Assembly (NCBI RefSeq): GCF_900104595.1
Contig: NZ_FNVY01000004.1
Coordinates: 434,001 to 498,000 of the forward strand
Reading direction: 5' to 3'
Origin: Enterococcus timonensis
GTDB lineage: Bacteria > Bacillota > Bacilli > Lactobacillales > Enterococcaceae
Length of the DNA: 64,000 bases
Positions 55,930-64,000 of the stretch are shown one piece after another; position 1 is the first letter of the stretch, and every line of letters begins with the position of its first letter. The position numbers and the translations under genes were made by a program. The notes below the pieces were generated by a model that worked only from the letters and a program-made list of their open reading frames with translations, made no database searches and was not told where the DNA came from.

Positions 55930-58608
55930 ATGTCCGAAGAGAAGAAGCAACAAGTGCAAGGAACTTTTTATACGATGTCCCAAGACGACACGTTAAAAGC
56001 CTTGCAATCATCAAAAGAAGGATTGAGCCAAAGTGAAGTCAGCAAACGCCTGGCGGAATATGGTCCCAATGCTTTAGATGAAGGGAAGAAAAAATCTTTA
56101 TTAGTGAAATTTTTCGAGCAGTTCAAAGATTTCATGATTATTGTTTTATTAGTGGCGGCAGTTATCTCAGCTGTAATTGGTCACGAAATTACCGATGCGA
56201 TTATTATTTTAGTCGTGGTTATCGTTAATGCGGTCTTCGGTGTATTCCAAGAAGCAAAAGCTGAACAAGCCATTGATGCACTAAAAGAAATGGCCTCACC
56301 ATCAGCCAATGTGAAACGAGACGGACATATTGTTACGGTTAAAAGTGACGAACTTGTACCTGGCGATCTCGTTTTACTAGAAGCCGGCGATGTTGTGCCA
56401 GCGGATTTGCGAATTATTGAAGGCGCAAGTTTGAAAATTGAAGAAGCTGCTTTAACTGGTGAGTCTGTGCCGGTGGAAAAATCAGCAACGACTTTAACAG
56501 ATGGCGAAACTGGAATTGGCGATCGGGTCAATATGGCTTTCATGACGTCAAACGTAACATATGGTCGGGCAACAGGTGTCGTTGTTGGCACCGGGATGAA
56601 TACCGAAGTCGGAAAAATTGCCGGCATGTTGGCCCAAGCCGATGAAACACAAACACCATTAAAAGAAAACTTGAACTCATTAGGAAAAGTTTTAACGATT
56701 GCGATTTTAATTGTCGCCGCTGTAATGTTTGTTGTGGGAATTATTCAAGGCCGTGACGTCTTAGAAATGTTATTGACCGCTATTTCCTTAGCCGTAGCTG
56801 CAATTCCTGAAGGTTTACCAGCGATTGTAACGATTATTTTAGCTTTAGGTACGCAAAAAATGGCCAAACGGAATGCGATTGTACGTAAATTGCCAGCCGT
56901 TGAAACATTAGGTTCGACTGATATTATTTGTTCCGATAAAACAGGGACGTTAACTTTAAACCAAATGACCGTTGAAGGTTTGTACACGAACGGCAAAGTC
57001 ATTCCAGCTAGCGAAAATGTACCAGAAGAAGATTTAGCTTTAAAAGTAATGACTTTTGCAAATGACACCAAAGTTTCCCAAGAAGGCGCCTTAATTGGTG
57101 ACCCAACGGAAACCGCGATGGTTCAATTTGCTATGGATCGTAATTATCCTTTAAATGCTAAATTAAAAGCTGAACCACGGGTGGCTGAAGTTCCTTTTGA
57201 TTCTGATCGGAAATTAATGTCAACGATTCATCAATTAGAAAATGGTAAATTTTTTGTTGCTACAAAAGGTGCGCCTGATGTTTTAATTTCTCTTTGTCGT
57301 TTAGTAGAAGAAAATGGCGCCCAAGTTCCGTTAACTGATGCTAAGAAAAAAGAAATTTTGACAAATAATACGAACATGGCAAAACAAGCATGGCGCGTCT
57401 TGGCGATGGCTTACAAAATCGTCGACACTATGCCTGCGGAAATGACTTCTGAAGTTGTTGAAAAAGATTTAATTTTTGCGGGCCTTGTTGGGATGATTGA
57501 CCCTGAACGTAAAGAAGCTGCTGAAGCGGTAAAAGTTGCCAAATCTGCTGGCATTCGTCCAATCATGATTACCGGCGACCACAAAGATACTGCCGAAGCA
57601 ATTGCTGGACGGTTAGGAATTATTAAACCTGGCGATGACGATGCTGTTTTAACTGGTGCCCAATTAAATGAAATGTCTGATGAAGAATTTGCTCAAAAAG
57701 CAAGTCAATATTCCGTTTATGCGCGGGTTTCTCCTGAACATAAAGTACGGATTGTCAAAGCTTGGCAAAAAGAAGGTAAAGTAGTTGCCATGACTGGTGA
57801 CGGTGTGAACGACGCGCCAGCTTTAAAAGCTGCTGATATCGGAATTGGGATGGGGATTACCGGAACAGAAGTTTCTAAAGGCGCTTCTGATATGGTCTTA
57901 GCTGATGATAATTTCTCAACAATTGTTGTCGCTGTTGAAGAAGGTCGGAAAGTTTTCTCCAATATTCAAAAAACAATTCAATATTTACTTTCCGCTAACT
58001 TAGGTGAAGTATTGACCTTGTTTATCGCAACGATGCTTGGTTGGGACACATTGCTCCCAGTTCACTTATTGTGGATTAACTTAGTCACTGATACTTTCCC
58101 AGCAATTGCTTTAGGATTAGAACCAGCTGAAAAAGATGTGATGGATCATGCACCACGTGGTCGGGAATCGAACTTTTTCTCCGGCGGTGTCTTCTCTAGT
58201 GTGATTTATCAAGGATTGACACAAGGATTTTTAGCCCTCTTTATTTATCAAATGGCTTTATTGTTCCCAGCTCATCCTGGTAATGAAACTTTGATTCATG
58301 GCGATGCATTAACCATGACATTTGCAACGTTAGGTTTGATTCAATTGTTCCACGCCTTTAACGTTAAATCAATTCACCAATCATTATTCACAGTTGGATT
58401 ATTCCGCAATAAAACATTCAACTGGGCGATTTTACTTTCCGCAGTTTTACTAGCTGCAACGATTGTTATTCCTGGATTTAACAATTTATTCCGGGTGTCG
58501 CATTTAGATACGTATCAATGGTTGAAAGTTTTTGCAACTAGTTTCGCGATTATTCCAATTGTAGAAATCGTGAAATTTATCCAACGAAAAATGGGCATTA
58601 CAAATTAA
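55930..58608 (+). CDS. P-type cation ATPase (Ca2+/Mn2+ type)
   Basis: An 892-residue P2-type ATPase: N-terminal cation ATPase segment, TM1-2 (about 66-105), actuator TGES at 177-180, TM3-4 with PEGL at 293-296, phosphorylated Asp336 in CSDKTGTLT, nucleotide domain (KGAPDVLI), hinge TGDGVNDAPALK, then six TM helices. The PEGLP and NLVTD segments fit SERCA/PMR1-like Ca2+ or Mn2+ pumps. AGGAGG is 6 nt before the ATG at 55930; the frame is open upstream but that stretch is the riboswitch. Mn2+ efflux is inferred from the leader, as for L. lactis YoaB-type pumps. Confidence 0.92.
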   Translation: MSEEKKQQVQGTFYTMSQDDTLKALQSSKEGLSQSEVSKRLAEYGPNALDEGKKKSLLVKFFEQFKDFMIIVLLVAAVISAVIGHEITDAIIILVVVIVNAVFGVFQEAKAEQAIDALKEMASPSANVKRDGHIVTVKSDELVPGDLVLLEAGDVVPADLRIIEGASLKIEEAALTGESVPVEKSATTLTDGETGIGDRVNMAFMTSNVTYGRATGVVVGTGMNTEVGKIAGMLAQADETQTPLKENLNSLGKVLTIAILIVAAVMFVVGIIQGRDVLEMLLTAISLAVAAIPEGLPAIVTIILALGTQKMAKRNAIVRKLPAVETLGSTDIICSDKTGTLTLNQMTVEGLYTNGKVIPASENVPEEDLALKVMTFANDTKVSQEGALIGDPTETAMVQFAMDRNYPLNAKLKAEPRVAEVPFDSDRKLMSTIHQLENGKFFVATKGAPDVLISLCRLVEENGAQVPLTDAKKKEILTNNTNMAKQAWRVLAMAYKIVDTMPAEMTSEVVEKDLIFAGLVGMIDPERKEAAEAVKVAKSAGIRPIMITGDHKDTAEAIAGRLGIIKPGDDDAVLTGAQLNEMSDEEFAQKASQYSVYARVSPEHKVRIVKAWQKEGKVVAMTGDGVNDAPALKAADIGIGMGITGTEVSKGASDMVLADDNFSTIVVAVEEGRKVFSNIQKTIQYLLSANLGEVLTLFIATMLGWDTLLPVHLLWINLVTDTFPAIALGLEPAEKDVMDHAPRGRESNFFSGGVFSSVIYQGLTQGFLALFIYQMALLFPAHPGNETLIHGDALTMTFATLGLIQLFHAFNVKSIHQSLFTVGLFRNKTFNWAILLSAVLLAATIVIPGFNNLFRVSHLDTYQWLKVFATSFAIIPIVEIVKFIQRKMGITN

Positions 58609-58626
58609 TTAAATAAATAAAAAATT

Positions 58627-58655
58627 GGCGTGAGGCATTGGCCTCGCGCCTTTTG
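58627..58655 (+). terminator. rho-independent terminator of the ATPase gene
   Basis: GGCGTGAGGC pairs with GCCTCGCGCC (loop ATTG), followed by TTTTG. Confidence 0.82.
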
Positions 58656-58672
58656 TTAGGAGCGTTTTATTA

Positions 58673-59092
58673 ATGAAGACGAATATGAAGGGCTATTTAG
58701 AAAAGTTAAATGAATTTGTTCAAGGGAGCGAAGGCGTAGCTGATAAAATGGATCCATTTTACCAACAAGCGGCCGAAAATTTAACAGAAAATAAATTAAG
58801 TGCTGAAAACTTAGCGGCAATTCACGAAAATTTTGCTAGTGGGGTTGCTGAATATCGGGTGATGTTAGAAAAACTGACCCAAATGAAGCCGCCAGCAAAA
58901 GCAATGGGTTTGCATTTGCGTTTGCAAAAAACATTTGCTCGCTACGTAGAAGAATGCCAAATGATGGTCGAAGCCGTTGATGGAAAGCTTGATGTTGAAA
59001 AATTTCAAGCAGCCGAAGCCGCTCAAGACAAATCGTCCAATGATATTGGCTATTGCGTGCAAAAAATTACCGCCATCTTAACTGGACGGTAA
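58673..59092 (+). CDS. hypothetical helical protein
   Basis: A 139-residue all-helical soluble protein (FVQGSEGVADKMDPFYQQAAENL; LHLRLQKTFARYVEECQMMVEAVDG) with no membrane segment. AGGAGCG precedes the ATG by 10 nt. The layout is of a four-helix bundle but I recognise no family. It is set off from the ATPase by a terminator, so joint expression would need read-through. Confidence 0.75.
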   Translation: MKTNMKGYLEKLNEFVQGSEGVADKMDPFYQQAAENLTENKLSAENLAAIHENFASGVAEYRVMLEKLTQMKPPAKAMGLHLRLQKTFARYVEECQMMVEAVDGKLDVEKFQAAEAAQDKSSNDIGYCVQKITAILTGR

Positions 59093-59098
59093 AAATAA

Positions 59099-59138
59099 AA
59101 AATCCTGTCGCAACTTTTGCGGCAGGATTTATTTTTTT
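59099..59138. terminator. bidirectional rho-independent terminator
   Basis: AAATCCTGTCGCAA pairs with TTGCGGCAGGATTT between A and T runs; serves the helical protein and the lactonase gene. Confidence 0.9.
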
Positions 59139-60156
59139 AAGCTGGGAAATGAACACAAACAGCTTCCGGAGCGTAGCAAGAATTTTCTAGGAAGGTGAGC
59201 GTGCCATCAGAATTTTTTTCAAAAAGAGATAAGTGATCTGATTTTTGATGGGCGCAAATTAAAAATTGATCATTTTTCGAAAAGTTAAAATCACGCGGGA
59301 AATCACCATGACTATCGGTAATAGCAACGAGAGCAAGCATTGTTCCATTTTCATTTATGGCAAAAATAGCAATCGAATTATGTCCGCGGTTAGAAGCATA
59401 AAGGAAACGGCCATCTTGACTAATACGAATGGCGCCACCAGAATTTTCACCAGTGAAATCTGCTGGTAAAGTGGAAATTGTTTGCAAACTTTCAAAATGT
59501 CCATCAGAAAAATATTGTAAGACCGTTACCGTACCGGCAAGTTCACCGACAAGATAAGCGACGGATTGTTTCGGATGAAAAACCAAATGGCGAGGGCCGG
59601 TGCCAGGTAACTCATTAAAAACAGCAACTTCAGTTAATTTGCCATCTTCAGCTACATCATACGTATAAACGCCGTCAGTCCCAAGATCACAAGCAATCAG
59701 ACGATTATCCGGTGCCAAGTCGGTATAGTGAACGTGTGGTTTTTCTTGATTGGCATGCGGACCGCTTCCTTCATGCAAGACTTCATCGGCAAGCTCTAAG
59801 CCACCATTTTTTAAAATCTTGTAACTCCGTAAGTCGCCTAGATGATAATTGGCCGAATAAACTAATTGACGCTTTTGATCGACAGCCACATAACAAGGGG
59901 AGTTGCCAGGTTTAGTTACCGCATTAATTAATTGGTAGTCGCCCGCACTTGTTTTTTCATAACTCATCAGCCCGCCACCGTCATCATTGGTGCCGACTGT
60001 GTACAAAATTTCGCCGTCTGTCGTTAAATAAGTAGGATTTTTTTCTTTTTGTACGAGTTGGACCGGTAGTAATGTTTTATTTTCAACATCCAACGTTCCT
60101 TCATAAATGCCTTGACTTTCTTTGCGGGTATAAGTGCCCAATAAAAATTTTTCCAA
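59137..60156 (-). CDS. lactonase-family seven-bladed propeller protein (Pgl-like)
   Basis: A 339-residue beta-propeller of the YbhE/Pgl lactonase family, whose members hydrolyse 6-phosphogluconolactone. Typical segments: LLGTYTRKESQGIY at the start, KNPTYLT, GNSPCYVAVD, GPRHLVFHP and IRISQDGRFLYASNRGHNSIAIF. GGAGG at 60164-60168 is 7 nt before a TTG at 60156 that begins EKFLLGTY; the frame is open for 31 more codons upstream but lacks a ribosome site. Monocistronic; divergent from IIA(Gut). Enzyme role likely but family also includes non-lactonases. Confidence 0.88.
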   Translation of the reverse strand: MEKFLLGTYTRKESQGIYEGTLDVENKTLLPVQLVQKEKNPTYLTTDGEILYTVGTNDDGGGLMSYEKTSAGDYQLINAVTKPGNSPCYVAVDQKRQLVYSANYHLGDLRSYKILKNGGLELADEVLHEGSGPHANQEKPHVHYTDLAPDNRLIACDLGTDGVYTYDVAEDGKLTEVAVFNELPGTGPRHLVFHPKQSVAYLVGELAGTVTVLQYFSDGHFESLQTISTLPADFTGENSGGAIRISQDGRFLYASNRGHNSIAIFAINENGTMLALVAITDSHGDFPRDFNFSKNDQFLICAHQKSDHLSLFEKNSDGTLTFLENSCYAPEAVCVHFPA

Positions 60157-60274
60157 AATAAGTCCTCCTTGATTGTCTGAATTTATTTCAAGTATAGCAT
60201 AAGTTTTTTTGGCTGTGGTATAATATGAGCAAAGGAATGCTTTAAGCAAACCAGAATAGAAGGCGGAGGAAATT

Positions 60275-60634
60275 ATGCAAGCAGAAATTATTGAAATTGG
60301 CGATAAAGCATGGGATGAAAGCGAACCGATGTTGATTTTATTTGGAGAAAAAATTACGCCGGAACTAAAAGCCTATTCAGTGGTCCAAAGATTTCCAGAA
60401 AATGTCGTGCCAGCTACTTTAGTGGTGGGAGACACGCTAAAATTTGGCGATCAAAGTTATACAATTGAAAAAGTTGGACGTTTAGCTAATGCGAATTTGC
60501 AAGAGTTGGGCCATGTGACTTTAGTCTTCGGACCACTTCCAACTCACGATGAATTAGTTAATGCTCTTTATTTAAATCCCCACACTTTACCAAAAATGGC
60601 TGTCGGTGACAAGATTACTTATCCGGAAAATTAA
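60275..60634 (+). CDS. PTS glucitol/sorbitol-type IIA protein (orphan)
   Basis: A 119-residue protein of the EIIA(Gut) family: GDTLKFGDQSYTIEKVGRLANANLQELGHVTLVF is the diagnostic core. The usual phospho-His region near residue 43 reads VVQRFPENVVPATLVV with no His in it, so phosphorylation there is doubtful. No IIB/IIC or sorbitol genes are nearby. GGAGG precedes the ATG; TATAAT with an upstream TG (60216-60224) is an extended -10. It is 9 bp before the AI-2E-type gene. A regulatory rather than transport role is possible. Confidence 0.83.
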   Translation: MQAEIIEIGDKAWDESEPMLILFGEKITPELKAYSVVQRFPENVVPATLVVGDTLKFGDQSYTIEKVGRLANANLQELGHVTLVFGPLPTHDELVNALYLNPHTLPKMAVGDKITYPEN

Positions 60635-60643
60635 GGAGTCGCC

Positions 60644-61849
60644 ATGGAAAAAAAGAAGCGTCCCTCATGGTTTTGGAAATGGTTTTTAAATAATCAAGTG
60701 GTGGCTGGTTTATTAATTGTCTTACTAGTCTTACTTATTTTGCTGGCTTTTACGAAAGTCGCTTATTTATTTGAACCTATTATGCAATTTTTCACCATTG
60801 TCGGCTTGCCGATTTTAGTTAGCGTAGTGCTCTATTATTTTTTTGTACCAGTCGTTGATTTTCTAGAAAAGAAAAAAGTGCCGCGAGTCATTGGGATTAT
60901 TTTACTTTTCTTAGTCATTATTGGACTTTTGATTTGGGGCGGGGCAGTGGCTGTGCCGAAAATTCGTGAGCAAACGTTGAGTTTTGCCGATAATTCACCT
61001 TATTATGTCGATACAATTTCGGCCCAAGCAGAAAAATTATTTGCCACCGAATGGATGAAACAACTCCAACCGCAGATCGAATCGATGATTGATCAAGCAA
61101 TGGATTCTTTAAGTAATATTTTGCAAAATTTATCAAAAACAACGTTCCAAAGCATCGGAAATATTGTTGGAGCTGTGGCCAATACGGTCTTAGTCATTAT
61201 CACAACACCATTTATCTTGTTTTATTTATTAAAAGACGGTAAAAAAATGCCTGCTTACTTGGTGCAATTTTTGCCCAATCGTTGGCGGAAAACGACAATG
61301 CAAGTTCTCCACGAGATGAATGATAAAGTGTCCAAATATATTCGCGGGCAACTAGTGGTGGCCGTTACGGTAGCGATTATGTTTATTATTGGCTTTTCAA
61401 TTATTGGACTTGATTACGCGGTGACCTTTGGCGTTTTGGCGGGATTTTTAAATTTGATTCCTTATTTGGGATCATTTTTGGCAATGATTCCGGCAGTATT
61501 TTTAGCGTTAGTTGCCGGGCCATTTATGGTTTTAAAAGTGGCCATCGTTTTTGTTATTGAACAAACACTTGAAGGGCGCTTTGTTTCGCCACTTGTTTTA
61601 GGTAGCCAGTTGAACATTCATCCGGTGACGATTATTTTTGTTTTACTCACTTCAGGGAAAATTTTCGGATTAGCGGGTGTGGTATTAGGAATTCCGGCTT
61701 ATGCGGCCTTAAAAGTACTCGTCACTTATATTTTTGAGTGGTATAAAAAAGTTTCCAAACTGTATAATGATCAACCACTTTTATTAGTGGAATCAGTGGA
61801 AAAAGAAGACCAAGAAGAAACACCAAATAAAAAAGAGGAAGAAAATTAA
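60644..61849 (+). CDS. AI-2E family transporter (PerM/YtvI-like)
   Basis: A 401-residue membrane protein of the AI-2 exporter/PerM family with about eight TM helices; characteristic segments are GFLNLIPYLGSFLAMIPAV near residue 265 and SPLVLGSQLNIHPVTIIFVLL near 313. AAGGAGTCG precedes the ATG. It follows IIA(Gut) directly and its stop codon lies in the 5' arm of the terminator. Substrate unknown; relatives include Na+/H+ antiporters as well as AI-2 exporters. Confidence 0.92.
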   Translation: MEKKKRPSWFWKWFLNNQVVAGLLIVLLVLLILLAFTKVAYLFEPIMQFFTIVGLPILVSVVLYYFFVPVVDFLEKKKVPRVIGIILLFLVIIGLLIWGGAVAVPKIREQTLSFADNSPYYVDTISAQAEKLFATEWMKQLQPQIESMIDQAMDSLSNILQNLSKTTFQSIGNIVGAVANTVLVIITTPFILFYLLKDGKKMPAYLVQFLPNRWRKTTMQVLHEMNDKVSKYIRGQLVVAVTVAIMFIIGFSIIGLDYAVTFGVLAGFLNLIPYLGSFLAMIPAVFLALVAGPFMVLKVAIVFVIEQTLEGRFVSPLVLGSQLNIHPVTIIFVLLTSGKIFGLAGVVLGIPAYAALKVLVTYIFEWYKKVSKLYNDQPLLLVESVEKEDQEETPNKKEEEN

Positions 61850-61869
61850 AAATTTTCTTCCTCTTTTTT
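61831..61869. terminator. bidirectional rho-independent terminator
   Basis: AAAGAGGAAGAAAATT pairs with AATTTTCTTCCTCTTT, followed by T6; it overlaps the stop of the AI-2E-type gene. Confidence 0.92.
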
Positions 61870-61873
61870 GCAT

Positions 61874-62164
61874 TTATACGAGATGATTTTGGAGGCTGTA
61901 GAGCCCGCCGATTAAAAATTGGGTATTCAACCCTTTTTTGGCAAAATGTTGAGCTAGCACTTGACTAGAACGACCATGTTTCGAAATAAAAAAGTAATTT
62001 TTTTCTTGATCCCAGTTAGTAAAATTAGGAGTAGCAGTGACGGGAATATCTTTGATTAAGAAATCGGGCGTCAACTCCTCAAGAGGCAGACCGGTTAAAT
62101 TGATCAAAATATTTTGGGAGCTCGGCTGCAGTTGCAAAAATTCTTCGACTGTTAAACCGTACAT
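61874..62164 (-). CDS. rhodanese-like protein without active-site Cys
   Basis: About 96 residues with the rhodanese fold layout (LTVEEFLQLQPSSQNILINL at the start, NYFFISKHGRSSQVLAQHFAKKGLNTQFLIGGLYSL at the end). The active loop that normally reads Cys-x5-Arg-Ser is Ser-Lys-His-Gly-Arg-Ser-Ser, and the protein has no Cys anywhere, so sulfurtransferase chemistry is not expected. Tandem ATGs at 62167 and 62164; AAGGAGGG is better spaced for 62164. Stands alone beside the TetR gene. Confidence 0.8.
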   Translation of the reverse strand: MYGLTVEEFLQLQPSSQNILINLTGLPLEELTPDFLIKDIPVTATPNFTNWDQEKNYFFISKHGRSSQVLAQHFAKKGLNTQFLIGGLYSLQNHLV

Positions 62165-62279
62165 CATATCCCTCCTTTCTTGACTTGGAAATTGTAGCGA
62201 GATTTCAAGTTAATTGCAACTATTTAGCTTTTATCTTAGAAAAATTTTCAGAAAAAGTTTTAATTTCGAATAAAAGTAC

Positions 62280-62335
62280 TTGCTATCTGCTGAAAATTTT
62301 TTTATAATGACAAGGTGTCATATGACAATCTGTCA
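62280..62335 (+). promoter_or_regulatory. promoter and palindromic operator of the TetR-ABC operon
   Basis: TTGCTA (62280-62285), 17-bp spacer, TATAAT (62303-62308), then the perfect 12-bp palindrome TGTCATATGACA (62316-62327) and a further TGTCA (62331-62335). Placed just after the -10, it is suited to repression by the TetR protein encoded next. Confidence 0.75.
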
Positions 62336-62356
62336 CAAAACAGAAAGGAGAGGCCG

Positions 62357-63022
62357 ATGCCTAAAGAAACTTTTTTTAATTTAGCCAAAGAAAAACAAGA
62401 GCGCATTTTGAGTGCGGCACGGATTGAGTTTTCCCGAGCCGATTTAAAAGATGCTTCAGTAAATCAAATTATTAAATTGGCTGATATCCCACGGGGAAGT
62501 TTTTACCAGTATTTTGAAGACAAAGAAGATTTATATTTTTATTATTTGTCGAATTTGGGAAAGCAAACGAAAATGAACTTTGAGACTGCATTTAAAGAAA
62601 GTCGTGGAGATTTTTTTGTAGCGGTGGAACTTTTTTCAACGACATTTATGACGATGATTTTAGAAGGGCCAGATAAAGAATTTTACGGACACGTGTTTAC
62701 TGGCATGGATTTTCATTCCTCCGACAAGGCTTTGCCTTTTAATCATCCGCCTCATCCTCATCACGGTGGGCCAAAAGAATTACCAGAATTTTTAAAGACC
62801 GTTGATTTTGAAAAATTAAAACTGGAAAGTCCAGAAGAACTAATGATTTTATTTAAATTAGTGATGACGATTTTTGTCCACACCATCGCCGAAGCCTACA
62901 AACCTCAAGAAGATGGGACGCAATTGTCCAAAGAAGAAGTACTGCGCCGCTTTAATTTACGGCTAAATTGGCTGAAATATGGAGCCTATCAAAAACCTAT
63001 TAGTGGCAAGGAGGAAAAATAA
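62357..63022 (+). CDS. TetR-family regulator
   Basis: A 221-residue regulator: N-terminal HTH (about 12-55; QERILSAARIEFSR, then IPRGSFYQYFEDKEDLYFYYL) and a helical ligand domain with a His/Pro-rich stretch (NHPPHPHHGGPKE, near residue 135), which could bind metal or be a loop. AAAGGAGAGG serves the ATG at 62357; the frame is open to 62315 but that part covers the operator. The ABC exporter follows at once, so it is the probable local repressor. Confidence 0.92.
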   Translation: MPKETFFNLAKEKQERILSAARIEFSRADLKDASVNQIIKLADIPRGSFYQYFEDKEDLYFYYLSNLGKQTKMNFETAFKESRGDFFVAVELFSTTFMTMILEGPDKEFYGHVFTGMDFHSSDKALPFNHPPHPHHGGPKELPEFLKTVDFEKLKLESPEELMILFKLVMTIFVHTIAEAYKPQEDGTQLSKEEVLRRFNLRLNWLKYGAYQKPISGKEEK

Positions 63023-64000
63023 ATGTGGAAAATGTTAAAACGGATGTCACCAGTTTCGTTAATTATGGCCATCTTTTTTATGGTTATTCAAGTAGTAGCA
63101 GATTTGTATTTGCCAACCTTAACGTCAAACATTATTAATGACGGGGTGGCAAAAGGAAATGTCGATTATATTTGGCAAATGGGCTTTATCATGTTGGGAT
63201 TTTCTTTAATTTCAATTGTCGCCGCCCTAGGAAATACGTATTTTGCCACGCGAGAATCACAAAAAGTGGGGAAAAATTTACGTTCAGAAATTTATAGCAA
63301 GGTTGAACATTATTCCAATAATGAATTTGACAAATTCGGCACAGCTTCATTAATTACTAGAACCACCAATGACGTCAACCAAATTCAAATGGTTATCCAA
63401 ATGGCGCTTCGCATGATGATCAACGCACCAATTACTTTAATCGGTGCCAGCTTCATGTCTTATCAAAAAAATTCTCAACTGACTAGAATTTTTATTGTCG
63501 TTTTACCAATTATGGCGGTCTTAATTTTAGTAGTTATGTATTTGGCTGTGCCATTATTCAAAAGTATGCAAGCTAAGACCGACCGTTTGAACTTAGTCTT
63601 TCGTGAAGGTTTAACTGGCGCTCGAGTGATTCGTGCTTTTGACAAAGGGGAATTTGAATCAGAACGATTTGATGTAGCCAATAAAGATTACACGCATGTT
63701 TCCATTAAAGTGCAAACAATTATGGCCGTCATGATGCCCATGATGACTTTAATTATGAGTGGAACTAATATTGCCATCACTTGGTTTGGTGGTCATTACA
63801 TTGCCGATATGACGATGGAAGTCGGAGACATGGTGGCCTTTACTACTTATGCTATGCAAATTTTGATGAGCTTTATGATGTTAGCAATGATTTTCATTTT
63901 TATTCCGCGGGCCCAAGCTTCTGCTGAACGGATTAATGAAGTGTTAGACACGAAAAGTGATGTCCAAGATCTTGCATCTACTAAAGCTTTAACTTATGAA
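63023..64000 (+). CDS. ABC exporter half-transporter (multidrug type), cut by window edge
   Basis: The first 326 codons of an ABC_membrane exporter: six TM helices, with the start MWKMLKRMSPVSL, segment KVGKNLRSEIYSKVEHYSNNEFDKFGTASLITRTTNDVNQIQ and the ABC_membrane end REGLTGARVIRAFDKGEFE. The ATPase domain lies beyond base 64000. AAGGAGG precedes the ATG, which directly follows the TetR stop. TetR plus paired half-transporters of the LmrCD/YheHI kind is a known multidrug arrangement; the partner gene is probably next. Confidence 0.92.
   Translation, partial: MWKMLKRMSPVSLIMAIFFMVIQVVADLYLPTLTSNIINDGVAKGNVDYIWQMGFIMLGFSLISIVAALGNTYFATRESQKVGKNLRSEIYSKVEHYSNNEFDKFGTASLITRTTNDVNQIQMVIQMALRMMINAPITLIGASFMSYQKNSQLTRIFIVVLPIMAVLILVVMYLAVPLFKSMQAKTDRLNLVFREGLTGARVIRAFDKGEFESERFDVANKDYTHVSIKVQTIMAVMMPMMTLIMSGTNIAITWFGGHYIADMTMEVGDMVAFTTYAMQILMSFMMLAMIFIFIPRAQASAERINEVLDTKSDVQDLASTKALTYE

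Overview
The window looks like a chromosome segment from a low-G+C lactic acid bacterium, most likely Enterococcaceae (Enterococcus or a close relative). The grounds are WxL-domain surface proteins with their DUF916/DUF3324 partner and a small LPXTG protein, an Mga-type regulator, HrcA/CIRCE-controlled groES-groEL next to rex and an ABC-F ATPase, a VanRS-like two-component pair, and Gram-positive Shine-Dalgarno sites before almost every gene. I cannot name the species.

Layout. 1-5.2 kb: MerR regulator, aldo/keto reductase, zinc alcohol dehydrogenase, a divergent VOC dioxygenase/esterase pair (MhqO/MhqD-like) and an AlkD-like glycosylase. 5.2-6.7 kb: an ISL3-family IS in a terminator T-tract. 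6.7-15 kb: an ABC exporter with an unknown protein, an ADP-ribosylglycohydrolase, a HigBA-like toxin-antitoxin pair, galU, a Ser/Asn-rich membrane-anchored protein and rmlD. 15-20 kb: a four-gene WxL surface-protein operon. 20-22 kb: a decayed divergent pair (frameshifted small gene; Mga-like regulator with an in-frame stop).

22.1-32.0 kb: a composite transposon. Two directly repeated ISL3-family copies enclose a complete Pho-box-pstSCAB-phoPR phosphate island of visibly higher G+C. The outer ends of the whole unit, not of each IS, carry an identical 8-bp duplication, AATTTACG. The insertion lies 2 nt inside a tRNA-Pro(CGG) gene: the duplication restores the tRNA sequence, but its probable promoter is left about 10 kb away.

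32-43 kb: tRNA-Pro, a small membrane-anchored protein, a Mef-like MFS exporter behind what looks like a leader-peptide attenuator with an Arg-Leu-Arg motif, fRMsr, ABC-F, rex, a MacB-like ABC protein, a CPBP protease and groESL. 43.9-48.1 kb: a C39-like peptidase gene split by an IS256-family composite (partial IS + plasmid-like cargo + full IS) with a perfect 8-bp duplication; removing the insert restores the reading frame. 48-64 kb: VanRS-like pair, GT2 glycosyltransferase-pncB-nadE operon, LTA-synthase-like enzyme, a yybP-ykoY (Mn2+) riboswitch before a P-type cation ATPase, a lactonase-type beta-propeller protein, orphan PTS IIA(Gut), AI-2E-family protein, a rhodanese relative without its cysteine, and a TetR regulator with a multidrug-type ABC exporter cut by the window edge.

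The strongest leads are the phosphate-island transposon that displaced a tRNA promoter, the putative drug-sensing leader before the Mef-like exporter, and the exactly reconstructable C39 gene. All are read by eye; no database search was run.
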